DNA from: Serripes groenlandicus
Taxonomy: Eukaryota; Mollusca; Bivalvia; Cardiida; Cardiidae
Direction of reading: 5' to 3'
NCBI GenBank assembly: GCA_031761405.1
Contig: JASEVX010000003.1
Location: 146,707,527 to 146,771,526 of the forward strand
DNA length: 64,000 nt
Below, piece after piece: positions 25,901 through 41,300 of this stretch. Numbering within the stretch: position 1 is the stretch's first letter; every line of letters begins with the position of its first letter. The notes below the pieces were generated by a model. The model was not told the origin of the DNA and ran no database searches. It saw only the letters and a program-made list of their open reading frames with translations. The position numbers and the translations under genes are program-made.

Positions 25901-28900
25901 ATGACTAGATAAGGGTTTAAATCCGTTGCCCAAAATAACATACTACACAAATCGTTGAAAACAGAGAAATGTTACCTTCAAAAGGTTGGCAACACTAGCA
26001 ATATGGTTTTTGTCTGTTACAATAACGGTTCCCCCAGATTGTTGGGCAATACATTGGTAAACGTTTGTTCCACAGGATGATGTCGCCACTCTTCGGTACC
26101 TGTTGACTGTTAAAACACGTTTTCTTAATGAGAACACTGGCCTCGTTTTGATTTCGACATGAATATTTAAAATATTTAAGAAAATGCAGAATAAAGTCTC
26201 TGACAATAATTAGTAAGTACTTTATATAACAGTTTACTGTTACCTTTACTGTGTCAGTCACGCGTAAATATACACAAAACAGTACTCGTATCTTTATACT
26301 ATCATAACGAATATTCATGTCTCATTGAAAGCGAGGCTAAGGTAGTGCATGCATATTCTTTGAGAATAGAACATTTAAGTTTCTTTATGACAACATTTGC
26401 ATCATTTGAATATCGATATAAATATTTAAAATATTTTAACAAAGCAATGGTAGAGTCCCGATAACTGAGCAGTGAATGAATTGTAATATATAACAGTTAG
26501 TTACATGTGTCAACAAAGACATTTAAATCACCAAACAATACTTGTGTCATTCAAACAAAAATGCACGAGTCATTTCTCAAATCTGAATACTATCCCTATG
26601 AATATGCATGTCTTGTTGAAAGGAGGTTTTAAATACAATTAATATACATCTCTGTATAAGATAAAGGTTTCATTCAGCAAAGAAATCAGACACATTAAAT
26701 GATCGCGTACAAGCGCATTCATCATTCGGTTCCACTGCACTTGGAAATAGGTAGACAGAATACCTTCGTAAATATTCGTATTACCAAGTTTAACTTTAAA
26801 CACCAACCCACGAGCATTCACAATGGCACCGTGTCTACATATACTCGAGTTCGGTGGATTGATGGATGAATGCGATGATAATGCACGGTCAATACATCTT
26901 CACAGTATATCACAATTTGAATTCTTTATTAGCAATGTGTTGTTAATATTTGTTTTATTTGTTGTATTAATATTTTATGCCATTGTCAACACTATTTCAG
27001 TAACATTTCGACCACAGTTCATTTTTATTCATTGTGCCTGTAAAGCAACCTGTAGGCTAGGAAATGTGCCTTGTTCAAGGGTACTCCACGATAACCGTCC
27101 CGAGCGGGGTTCGAACCTGGGAAAGCCGGATCCAAATCCGTCACACTTTACCGCTCGGCCACAGCGGATTCCTGTGTAGTCATTGTCATCGCCAATGCAA
27201 ATGAAAATCAATTTGACATATGACAGATATTTGTTTTTACATATCAACGATGTAAATTTCTATGTATTTTGAAACCTACTGTGGTTGACAGCTTTAGTGG
27301 AAATAAAGTGTTAGAATTCATTAAAGACAAACAGTAAACCTCGTTATAAAGCAAACCTTTGTGTTCTGTCGGGGTATGTTGAATCTGTTCATCGCGTTCA
27401 TCTTGAAACATTATGATGTCCGGTTGGAATTGTTTTATCAATATAAGGTTGTTAAGATACCCTATATCAGCGTCTTCTCGGAGTTGTCTGTCGGTGAGAA
27501 TGTAGACGTGCGTATGTGCATCAGTCGTCTCTAAGACTACAAACATTAAATGAGTGAAACATCCATTAGTCATAAGAATATTCTCATTTTATTTACAACG
27601 TATGACACATATTATATAACAGATAGTTTCAACATGATAAATATTATATAACAGATATATAACAGATAGCTTTCAACATGATACATATTATATAACAGAT
27701 AGTTTCAACATGATAACTATTATATAACAGATAGTTTCAACATGATAAATATTATATAACAGATAGTTTCAACATGATACATATTATATAACAGATAGCT
27801 TCCAACATGATAAATATTATTTAACAGATAGTTTCAACATGATAAATATTATATAACAGATAGTTTCAACATGATAAATATTATTTAACAGATAGCTTTC
27901 AACATGATGAAGCAATGCTTATACGCTTTCTTTATCATTAAGATTCTGGTCAGCAATGGTTTCATGCAAAACGGTTGTAACTTCATCTTGTAGTTACATC
28001 CGTTTTGCATGAAGCCAGCGATATTCGATGAGAATTGCTTCTGGGGTTTCATGTTATATGTAACATTTAAAAGACCAAATCTTTCGATGCGTTTTTTCAT
28101 AGTTTGAATCAATTTTAACAGTATGTTTGAGGGAATTGTATAATGATAATCATTGCCTTTTAACACTTACTTTGTGTCAGCCCTTTCACAGAACCGTCTG
28201 TTTCTGATGATTGGTAGTAATAGAAATCCTCCAACGCCAATACGTCTGTTATCTGCTGCACGGGGAACCCTGCATAACGCGTGTGCAACAAATATAAGTT
28301 TTAATTAATTTTAAACCTAAATGCATTTGCAGAAGGTGGTTTTTAGAAAGTATTGCAATAAAGAACTTTTTCATAATGAGCATTTTCCTGTCTTGTCACA
28401 CTGTTTTCAACTCTAATAAATAGTTATACCTATTTTATCGATACTTTTGCGAACACGTTTTCGTAAAGTCTTCTCCTGCAGATTTTTTTTTTTTTTTTAA
28501 ACCTTGTGAGTATTATTTTGCACGCATATATATTTAATGGTAAATTTCTGAATACTCGGATTAGAGACGTGCTCCTGAGTCTCTTTAGATTATTCTATGA
28601 ATATACTTGAGAGCCGTCCCGCGAGCAAACTAACATTGTGGACTCTGCGTAAAGTATCGACCGGATCTGTCTAAGCATGCCGCGCAGGCTAACCCGAACA
28701 GACACTTTTCGATTCCTGTGATTTTACTGTTTCAAAAATCATTGCTCTATAAATCTTTCTCCCTGATACGGAATTTATCGGCCAGGATTAGCCTGCACGG
28801 ACTGCGCTGGCTGATCTGGATCTGGATCAAAACGTAACGCACAGTCCATAATGTTGGTTTTCTCTTGGAACAGCTCACGTTTCGATTGATCAGAAGTGAA

Positions 28901-31294
28901 GTAAATGAAAATGTCGATTGGTATATTCGTATACGCCTGTGTGCATGGTTGGTTCTAATACACAATGGTCGTACATATGTTACTGGACCAGTATAGTTTA
29001 TTTTTTTTTACTATACACTGGTTGTACTTATGTTATTGGACCAGTATAGTTTAAACTATTCTACTATACACTGGTCGTACTTATGTTATTGGACCAGTCT
29101 AGTTTAAACTATTCTACTATACACTGGTCGTACTTATGTTATTGGACCAGTATAGTTTAAACTATTCTACTATACACTGGTCGTACATATGTTATTGAAC
29201 CAGTCTAGTTTAAACTATTCTACTATACACTGGTCGTACTTATGTTATTGAACCAGTATAGTTTAAACTATTCTACTATACACTGGTTGTACTTATGTTA
29301 TTGGACCAGTATAGTTTAAACTATTCTACTATACACTGGTCGTACTTATGTTATTGAACCAGTCTAGTTTAAACTATTCTACTATACACTGGTTGTACAT
29401 ATGTTATTGGACCAGTCTAGTTTAAACTATTCTACTATACACTGGTCGTACATTTGTTATTGGACCATTCTAGTTTAAACTATTCTACTATACACTGGGC
29501 CTACATATGTTATTATACCAGTATAGTTTAAACTATTATACTATACACTGGTCGTACATATGTTATTGGACCAGTCTAGTTTAAACTATTCTACTATACA
29601 CTGGTTGTACATATGTTATTGGACCAGTCTAGTTTAAACTATTATACTATATTCTGGTCGTACATATGTTATTGGACCAGTCTAGTTTAAACTATTCTAC
29701 TATACACTGGTCGTACTTAAGTTATTGGACCAGTATAGTTTAAACTATTCTACTATACACTAGTTGTACATATGTTATTGAACCAGGATAGTTTAAACTA
29801 TTCTACTATACACTGGTCGTACATATGTTATTGGACCAGTATAGTTTAAACTATTCTACTATACACTGGTTGTACATATGTTATTGGACCAGTATAGTTT
29901 AAACTATTCTACTATACACTGGTCGTACATATATTACTGGACCAGTCTAGTTTAAACTATTCTACTAAATACATCGATCGTAAAGCTCACATCAATCACA
30001 CTCGATGAATCGCTTCCCGGAGAAGATTTAGCCCATTCCCACATACAACACATCTTCAGCAAATTTAATACATTTAGGCATTACTATGAACATTCTCTAT
30101 AAATGAGAGTACTTTCGTTAAAAAGAGTTAAAATCATTGAATCAAAAGGATAACTTGCTCATCATGAACAATGGCTACTTTTCCCCCCGAATGTTTTCGA
30201 AAGACATCTGTAGCTGAAAGGGTTAATCAGTACTCGTTCTGAGGCTGTAAGAAAATGATGATTTGGATCGCTCAAAACTGGACTCGAACCCGGGATCTTA
30301 ATGATCAAGAGGCTAGTGTTCTACTCATTAACACCTGTACACCAGACAGTTTAAAACCATACCTGGAAATTTCACATCTATTTCCCCCCTTGTGTCCATT
30401 GCTGTTTGCAATACCATGTCCAAGTCTGTCCGATGTTTTTCCAGATCGACCACGTTCACTATGAACAGAACCTTCTTCTCTGTAGGGATGCTGGTATATA
30501 CTAAAAAAAAAAAGAGGAACATGATGTTATTTTAAAAATAAAATCTGAATCGAATATTCTTCTTTTTCTTCGTTATAATAATAATAATAATAACATTATT
30601 TTAAACTACTACTTCTACTACAACTACTACTACTACTACAACTACTACTACACCTACTACTTCTACTACAACTACTACTACTACTACAACTACTAATTTT
30701 ACTACAACTACTAGTACTACTACAACTACTAGTACTACTACAACTACTACTTCTACTACAACAACTTCTACTACAACTACTACTACTACTACTACAACTA
30801 CTACTTCTACTACAACTGATACTACTACAACTACTAGTTCTACTACAACTACTACTTCTACTACAACTACTACTACTACAACTACTACTATTACAACTAC
30901 TAGTACTACTACAACTTCTAGTACTACTACAACTACTACTTCTACTACAACTACTACTACTACAACTACTACTACTACAACTACTAGTACTACTACAACT
31001 ACTAGTACTACTACAACTACTACTTCTACTACAACTCAAACTACTACAACTACTACTACAACTACTACTACTAATACTACTACAACTACTACTACTACTA
31101 CTACTACTACAACTACAACTACAACTACAACTACTACTACTACAACTACTACAACTACTACAACTACTACTACAACTACTACTACTAATACTAATACTAT
31201 TTCTACTACAACTCATACTACTACAACTACTACTACAACTACTACTACTAATACTACTACAACTACTACTTCTACTACAACTACTACTACTACA

Positions 31295-31326
<32 letters not shown>

Positions 31327-31528
31327 TACAACTACTACTACCACAACTACTACTACTACTACAACTACTACTACTACAACTGCTAGTACTACTACAACTA
31401 CTAGTACTACTACAACTACTACTTCTACTACAACTACTACTACTATAACTACTACTACAACTACTACTACTACTACTTCTACTACAACTACAACTACAAC
31501 TACAACTACTACTACTTATACTACTACA

Positions 31529-31561
<33 letters not shown>

Positions 31562-31861
31562 GCTGCTACTACAACTACAACTACAACTACAACTACTACT
31601 ACTACAACTACTACAACTACTACAACTACTACTACAACTACAACTACATCTACTAATACTACTACTATTTCTACTACAACTCATACTACTACAACTACTA
31701 CTACAACTAATACTACTAATACTACTACAACTACTACTTCTACTACAACTACTACTACTACTAATACTACTACAACTCATACTACTACCACTACTACTAC
31801 AACTACTACTACTAATACTACTACAACTACTACTTCTACTACAACTACTACTACTACTACA

Positions 31862-31903
<42 letters not shown>

Positions 31904-32159
31904 GCAACTACAACTACTACTACTACAACTACTACAACTACTACAACTACTACTTATACTACAACTCAAACTACTACAACTACTACTACAACTACTACTA
32001 CTAATACTACTACAACTACTACTACTACTACTACTACTACAACTACAACTACAACTACAACTACTACTACTACAACTACTACAACTACTACAACTACTAC
32101 TACAACTACTACTACTAATACTAATACTACTACTACTACTACTTCTACTACTACAACTG

Positions 32160-32192
<33 letters not shown>

Positions 32193-32307
32193 CTACTACT
32201 TCTACTACTACTAAAACTACTACTACTACAACTACTACTAGTAATACAACAACAACAACCACTACTACTACTACTACTACTACTGCTACTACTACTACTA
32301 CTACGTT

Positions 32308-32345
<38 letters not shown>

Positions 32346-35300
32346 ATTTTATTACTACTGCAATCAATAATAATGATGCTGATATGATCATAATAATAAT
32401 ACTGATAATAATAATAATAATTATTATAATAACAAGAAAGAAAAAAATTGATGATTATAATAATAATGAAAAAAAAAGAAAGAAAAAAAGAAGATAAATA
32501 CATAAACAATACTAGAGTTTTATCGTTATTTTCTATCATGATAAATAAAATAAAAAAATATATATTTGTTTAATTTAATTCTCTCTTCTTTTTTCTTTTT
32601 TATCTCTTATTAGATCCGTGAGTATTACCACACACATGCGCATAACCTCAAACTAGTGGCGCTGCATTTGTAGGACAAGTTGATTAGCTTCTGCAAACAA
32701 TTATCAATAAATAAACAAAAGTAAATACAGACAGGAATGTATGGGTGCAGTCTGTAATATGATGTCAACTCGTAGAAACAGCAAGGTTACAGACTATGTT
32801 TACAAATAAAAAACTGCACCGATATTTACGCTCTGTCTACGGAATATAACAAGAATAAATAAAGAGTTATCAAATCTTGACAATCGGAATTATATGTCAC
32901 CGTTTAGGCGTCGAGCTAAAAGGATTCCATGCTGACTTGAAACATAAACGATTGACTTATTGATCGATCCTTTCGATCTGTCGATTAGTGTTTAACCTAC
33001 CCGTGTTTTTTACTTTATTCTTTGCCTCCTTGCACCGATTGTATGCTTAACCCTTTCCCACCTATAGACGCAACAGACGACTTTTGAAAACATCGTGACA
33101 AAAGGAGAAATTGCTCAAAACGAGCAATATCTCCTTTTGCCACAATGTTTTCAACTTTTTTCAGTAATTATACTTACATTTTATGTGATTTTCTGTGTTT
33201 TTGTACTGTATTTGGGAAATGGTTGAAACTATTTAATAATAATTAGCTTACAGAATCCGCGAACAATGCTGTGAAAGGCATGAATTTGTATCAATGTAGT
33301 ATCGAATCAGAATGGTTATTTAGCAAGATTCTAAAGGCTTTTTTCTTCTTCACAGAAAAAAATCGAACGTAAGGTAGAAGTATAAGCTCATGCACGTTCT
33401 GACTCAGAATAATTTTCACATCTTTTTTTCATAATGCACTTCAAATATTCTAGACTTATATTTTATCCACAAATAATTCAGAGCAGGCGACTTCAAAATA
33501 ATTTCCTATCTGCCATGAGCGAATGGGGGTGAAGAGGGACATTCTCGCCGAAACGGAACTTGTAAAACGGAGATTAACTTAGCACCTAAAGTACTTTTCT
33601 TTTTTAAAAGACACGATAGGGACATGTCTGTGAACACGGTAAATAACTTAAATCACTTATCGTGGAGACACGCCGAGATTAACGCGCCACTTCAATCACA
33701 TTCCCAGTCACACTGATTCGGTGTGGGTTTCGATGCATCGGATTAGGAATTTACACTTAGGATTATTAAGTCGAATAGTTGGAAATATGTACGGGATTGG
33801 ATTCACATTTCACATTTAAAAAGTTATTTACCATTTCATATTTAAAACTTATTAATCATTTCACATTTAAACTTATTAATCATTTCACATTTAAAAGTTA
33901 TTTACCATTTCATATTTAAAACTTATTAATAATTTCACATTTAAAATTTATTAATCATATCACATTTAAAACTTATTAATCATTTCACATTTAAAAGTTA
34001 TTAACCATTTCACATTTAAAAGTTTATAACCATTTCATATTTAAAACATTAATCATTTCACATTTAAAAGCTAAAAAACATTTCATATTTTAAAGTTATC
34101 CCATTTGACAATTTAAAATGATTAACCCTTTCCCATGTTTACCTCATAAAAACGTTATTTATCCTTAGTCAAATACAATAAATCTGTCGAAGATGATGTT
34201 GAAAATATCTAGGCAAAACATTTGAAAGTCCCTATAAATAAAAGTTAAAATAAAAACGTCCATTGGAATAGGTAAATGTTGACGCAGTCCGATCAAGATA
34301 TAAACTGTTCACATACTTACTGCACAAGCGTAAACAGAACATGTGAACTTTTGTAGGTTCTGATAAGATTATGCAGATAGACAGGCTCATTTGAAATTTA
34401 CACTTTTCAGAAAAATGAACTTGGAGTGTAAGTGCATTATTGAAACTATTGAAAAAAAATCATGATGAGCGATTCCTCCTTTTGCAATAATGTTTTAAAA
34501 GTCGTCTCCCGAAGATTCGTCAAATTGCGTCTGAGCGTGGGAAAGGGTTAAATAAATTCGTGGCAAATGAATCAAAATTTTAGAACAGGTGTCTGTGTTC
34601 TTCCGGGTTCCGAGAGTGGTTAATACAGTGGGGGCAATCATGTTGTAACTTTTTATTGTCTAGGTCAAGCCGCTATTGCCCAGTCGGTCACGACGAGCGC
34701 TATCAACTCATGAACTCGAACCCCGGGTCTTTCTTCCATTCATTTCGATGATTGACACAATATGTTGTGACTCGAGACCTTTGTCTTCAACTAACGATCC
34801 ACAACATATGTGCGACAAGGAATCCAGGGAGTCATTTACTGTGTGGAGTACAGGTACGTTAGGTCACTCGCCGCCGTGATATAACTGAAGTAACTTTGAA
34901 AACGGCGTCCAACTCCAATCAATACATGAGTCGTTCCACGAAGTAAAACAGTATTGTGGATTCTGCGTAATGTATCCATCAGAATCAGCCTGCGCAGTTC
35001 GCGCATGTTAATTCGGGTCGATACTTTACGCAGAGTCCACAATGTTGGTTTTCTCGCGGAACGGCTCATATGCATTATCTTTATAAAATGTTCTACGTGA
35101 TGACAGATTTCATCAAATGTTAGAATTATTCAATTGTTGGTTGCTAGGATTATGCAGTTGAAATGTCAAATGATGTCATCTGGGCCTTCATGTATTTCTA
35201 TTATAACAAGAAGAGCGCCACATGACATCATCAAGGCATAAACTGATTTATACGGTGAAGTGTAACGGCGATTGTAACGGTATCTCACACTTATATCACG

Positions 35301-38300
35301 GCGACCAGTTCCCCTTACGTGTGTTTCCTGGCTTTATCGCACCTGTTCTCCATACAACATTCTTCCCATGTTACGTTTTCTCTTCCAACAAACACAATTT
35401 AGCCCAAGGTGAAAGCCATTTGTCGCTAATCACAATTACTTTTCATAAACCATCGGGAATAATCAATGTCCGGGTTTGCAAGACAAATGAAGTATGTTTG
35501 TATTTACATGCTGACTTCATGCTTATCTATTTGCAATTGCAGCAAGTCCCTTTTTTACAAGGCCTGACATAAATTGTCATTGCTTTAAAATGACCCCCAA
35601 GTAGAAAATACATGTGCGCCAAGAGCTCAGTTTGCCTGATGCAGTGAAAGTATTACAATGTATGAGAAACACATATTTGAACATTAATATTTTCCAGAAA
35701 CACCGTACAACTATGACAATATAGTAAGAATATATAGGGACGTTATCAATTACTCGTACAAAGCTAATGATATATATACTGGTTCTGTATAAACCGTCTT
35801 CATTGCGTTATTTTGTATTCGTAAATATTTGAATGAAATTTAACCCTATGATTTCTTTTATAAAATCTTAAAACCATATAAAACAAAAGAAAATGAAGCA
35901 ATCATAAGATGATAGTTTACTACTATATACTCCAAAGATAGAAGTGTCACATATAAAAGATTCAGCACAATGTGGAAAAAGGCCATACAAAAGGAGGGCG
36001 TGCCATGCACGTATTAAGACAATGCCGAATCATAGCGGTGCGTGTCAACATTATCATTTATATACTACAGGAATCTGTGTCTGTCGAACTCTAATTGATT
36101 CCCACTTCTCAAGTAGTGTATTGTCATTGACATGTGAACCTGCGACGCGCATTGTTCTTTAACCCTTTTCCTCATACGACAATTCTGCAGCAGACTACTT
36201 TGAACGTATTTTGATTTTTTTTAGAAAATCTCCATAATTGAATGGATAACCTATGACAAAAAGTGGAAAACATTGTGGCAAAAGGACGTTTTGTGCAATT
36301 TCTTCTTTTGTCACTATGTTTTCAAAAGGCCGTCTGCTGCAGAGGCGTCAGAAAGCGTCTATATGAGGGAAAGGGTTAAAACAATCTGACGTTTTACATT
36401 GTATTCGAATTGCTATGCATAATATTTAGAGAGATGGAATTTAGATATGAAAACACACCAGGTGATCATTTCTAATTTTGTCGTTATGTGAATTGTTACC
36501 TTTTTTACTTTTTCATTGTTGACACTTAATTGACTGCTATCGACCATTAAATGCGATAGGATTGTTGAGCTGTGCCACTCGAAAACCGACCTACAGAACA
36601 GGGTTTTTGTCTTATTTAAACAGCGATTTCTTTAAATCGTATTTCTATGGATATAACTGTATTCCAGAAGTTTACTCGATATGAGCTGTTCCCGTGTCAA
36701 CTTGTGTAACAGCTAATAATACTGAGCAAAGTTTAAGGCTGATCTGAATCTACAACGTTCAGAAATGTCACTGTGTACCTTTTAGCACGGACGGGACAAG
36801 AATACATTGCAATCATGGGAAAAGCCTGATGAGATTTGATGCGCGAGATAATCTAATCCCAACCCAAATATATATATTGTCACATTGTCACATTAATCAT
36901 TTCCCTATAACCCGAGAACGAGTGAATTTCAATTTTAATCTTTTACAATCAGACGCATTTGCACCACACAAATTGTTTATACGAATTATTTTTATTTTTG
37001 ACTCAATAATTTCAATTCTATTTCATGATTATACTTTCATATATGGATATTTTGATATTTTGTCTACGAATTTTTAAAGTCTGCAGATTTGTCGAATATT
37101 GGTAAAGGGTTAAGCGTCACAATCTGCCGACTATCACAGAAGACAGAGTATCAGGACGTTTTTCCGAGTATCACAGAAGACAGAGTATCAGGACGTTTTT
37201 CCGAGTATCACAGAAAACAGAGTATCAGGACGTTTTTCCGAGTATCACAGAAGACAGAGTATCAGGACGTTTTTCCGAGTATCACAGAAAACAGAGTATC
37301 AGGACGTTTTTCCGAGTATCACAGAAGACATAGTATCAGGACGTTTTACCGAGTATCACAGAAGACAGAGTATCAGGACGTTTTTCCGAGTATCACAGTA
37401 GACAGAGTATCAGGACGTTTTTCCGATTATCACAGAATACAGAGTATCAGGACGTTTTTCCGAGTATCACAGTAGACAGAGTATCAGGACGTTTTTCCGA
37501 TTATCACAGAAGACAGAGTATCAGGACGTTTTTCCGAGTATCACAGTAGACAGAGTATCAGGACGTTTTACCGAGTATCACAGAAGACAGAGTATCAGGA
37601 CGTTTTTCCGAGTATCACAGTAGACAGAGTATCAGGACGTTTTACCGAGTATCACAGAAGACAGAGTATCAGAACGTTTTTCCGAGTATCACAGAAGACA
37701 GAGTATCAGGACGTTTTTCCGAGTATCACAGAAGACAGAGTATCAAGACGTTTTTCCGAGTATCACAGAAGACAGAGTATCAGGACGTTTTTCCGAGTAT
37801 CACAGAAAACAGAGTATCAGGACGTTTTCCCGAGTATCACAGAAAACAGAGTATCAGGACGTTTTTCCGAGTATCACAGAAGACAGAGTATCAGGACGTT
37901 TTTCCGAGTATCACAGAAGACAGAGTATCAGGACGTTTTACCGAGTATCACAGAAGACAGAGTATCAGGACGTCTTTTCCAGTATCACAGAAGACAGAGT
38001 ATCAGGACGTTTTTCCGAGTATCACAGAAGACAGAGTATCAGGAAGTTTTACCGAGTATCACAGAAGACAGAGTATCAGGACTTTTTTCTGAGTATCACA
38101 GTAGACAGAGTATCAGGACGTTTCTCCGAGTATCACAGAAGACAGAGTATCAGAACGTTTTTCCGATTATCACAGAAGACAGAGTATCAGGACGTCTTTT
38201 CCAGTATCACAGAAGACAGAGTATCAGGACGTTTTTCCGAGTATCACAGAAGACAGAGTATCAGGACATTTTTCCGAGTATCACAGTAGACAGAGAATCA

Positions 38301-41300
38301 GGACGTTTCTCCGAGTATCACAGAAGACAGAGTATCAGAACGTTTTTCCGATTATCACAGAAGACAGAGTATCAGGACGTTTTTCCGAGTATCACAGTAG
38401 ACAGAGTATAAGGACGTTTTACCGAGTATCACAGAAGACAGAGTATCAGAACGTTTTTCCGATTATCACAGAAAACATAGTATCAGGACGTTTTTCCGAG
38501 TATCACAGAAGACAGAGTATCAGGACGTTTTTCCGAGTATCACAGAAGACAGAGTATCAGGACGTTTTACCGAGTATCACAGAAGACAGAGTATTAGGAC
38601 GTTTTTTCCAGTATCACAGAAGACAGAGTATCAGGACGTTTTTCCGAGTATCACAGAAGACAGAGTATCAGGACGTTTTTCCGAGTATCACAGAAAACAG
38701 AGTATCAGGACGTTTTTTCGAGTATCACAGAAGACAGAGTATCAGGACGTTTTGTTCTCACAAACTGTTTAAGATTTACAAGATATGCCCTAACCTTCAT
38801 TACTCTTCATTAACCCTTTCTCACATACAACACATCTGAGGCACACGAGTTTGAACATATTGAAACTATCTGTAAATGGACGTATAATTACGTGTGCTGC
38901 AGATGCCCCGGAAGCTTAAGGCCAAACAAACTTTATCGTAAAATGAGATAAGTCGAACATTTTAGTCGGAATGGTTACACGAAAAAACATTTTATTTAAA
39001 ATTAAAATATCTGAATATTCGGACTGTATATGAGCCGTTCCACGAAAAAAAAACCAGTTTTGTCTCCGCGTAATGTATCGATTCAGATCAGCCTGCGCCG
39101 TCCGCGCAGGCTAAACCGGGCCGACATATTCCGTCACAGGAGTATTGAGGTATAGAGTAATGATTCCTGAAACAGAAAATTAACAAGATGCAAAAATAAT
39201 ACTGTCCGGGTTGGAATGCTTAAGCTGATCCGGGTCGATACTTCCCGCTGAGTCCACACTGTTGGTTTTCTCGTGGAACGGCTCATATGTAATGTAAGTC
39301 TTCACCCAGCTCTGTTGTATATTATTTTCATTGTGGATTCAGATCAGTAACCAATTTCGTCTTGTTACAGACATACAATGAATTTCTAAACAAACGTTTG
39401 GTGGGAAAAGAAGCGTTTTATAACCAACTTATTAAATCTCATGATGTAAAATGAAAAAATGTAACCAATTTTACGGCCATTTGAAAAAAAGGCAAATGCT
39501 CACTTTGAAATCTGGTCACCTGAATTCTAATAATATTACTTAAATTTATTTAAAGGAAAAATCCGTTTTCATTAAATTATTTTATCTTCTAACAAAGAAG
39601 TACTTCTTTAGCGATCGTATTAAAAACATGAACGCGTCATTGCAAGTGCGCGTTGAATTTTGTCAAACAGTCGTCGTAAAGTTGATACGAGATAGTGAGA
39701 TAAGAGATCGATAGCCGATCAAGTCACATCAAAGAATGGAAGCAATGGCTTCCCTCCTTGGGGGTTAAGCTGCGGGGAATGCATAACGACTATGTATTGG
39801 TGTTAGGATATGTAATACCGGTAGAACTGTACAATGAACAAGGAAACGCCGTTATATAACTGGAATACTGTTGAAATAGGTGTAAAACATCATTTGAACA
39901 AAGCGTTTAATTGATTCCGAAATGAATGATTAATTACTTTACTTTACCTTAAACATATTGTATTGCCAATATGCATGTATAAGTAACAAATATATGTAGT
40001 TATACACAAATAAATGAATATCTAAGCAAAAGAGTTTGGCCACAAGTTTTTTTCAACTTAGACCAGTCCACCCTGTAATGTTTGCATGCATTTAATGTCT
40101 TTTTATTTTAGTTTGTCGTCCTGACATAGGCAGGTTTCTTGTTTTGTCTTAAGTCACAAAATAAGACCAAGTTTGAAACTCATAAACTAATCATTGATAC
40201 ACGTTCGGTTAGATTTCATCGTCACGAGAGATAATTCGTTAAGACTGGTCGGCATTCAAACAAACCCAAGACGAACGAGTGCAAACCGTAGTATCAATAA
40301 CACTTAAATCATCGAACACTTACTTCGATTTGAACTGGATGCGGTTACAAACTTCTTAGTCATGTTCCACTCTCGGGTTTACTCGTGAATCCCGGGGAGG
40401 ACAACAACACACTTATATCTCATTTACCACTTAAGGCCCTCTCTGACCCATCGATATGTGTCCAGGGACAAAACATTCGACTTTATAGAGATATCACGTC
40501 TGTACGCCATGTTCTTTTGACATTTGGCCACATGTAACATGCAGACGCATTTTGACGAAACCTTAGTATACATTGCGGGAAAAAAGGGACATTGCCCATG
40601 ATGAGCAATTTCTCCTTTTACCAAAGTGTTTCAATTCCCTTTTCAATATTCATACTTTAATTTTAAGAGACATTCCATATTTTACGATAGATGTTTTCAA
40701 ATTGAAAGTCATCTGCTGTGGATTTGATGTATGCGGGAAAGTGTTAAGTGTATTTCAGCCTGACTTTCTAATCTTGCTTAATTCTATTTAACTATTACAA
40801 TATTTATTTGAAATTTCTAATCTGAGTTTCATGTACGATAAAATAGAAATTACTCCAAACACGGTTCCTCATTTTATAAACTTTTGAAAATTAATAAGGG
40901 GTGATACAAATTATTCAACTGATATAATTTGACCACAATCAACAAATACTCATACCTTCATTTGGTCCATTTCATAGTTTTATAATATTTTATATTCATA
41001 TTGAATGTGTTAAATTATAATAAGAATTTTATTTGCAATAGTTGAATATGGACTCAAGAAATAAGAGTTACCGTAGAAACAGTCTCAGTTCTGTTTTGTA
41101 TTACGTGCATACTTTTCGTCTTTTAACCATTAACCACTTCCCTCATGTAGACGCTTTCTGACGCCTCTCAAGCAGACGAGTTTTGAAATCATAGTGGCAA
41201 ATGGAGAAATTGTTCATCATAAACAATTTCTCGACTTGTCACAAAAGTTTCAACTCTATTCAATAATCATAAGTTATACTTTTTAGAGATTTTCTATATT

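Noticed and set aside
27060..27185. Possible tRNA-Ser/Leu gene
   Set aside because: Good A and B boxes but the acceptor stem does not pair; treated as a SINE head.
30596..32539. 647-codon serine-rich and 141-codon valine-rich frames
   Set aside because: By-products of the ACT/ACA trinucleotide tract.
37089..37475. 128-codon plus frame
   Set aside because: Made by the 37-bp satellite.
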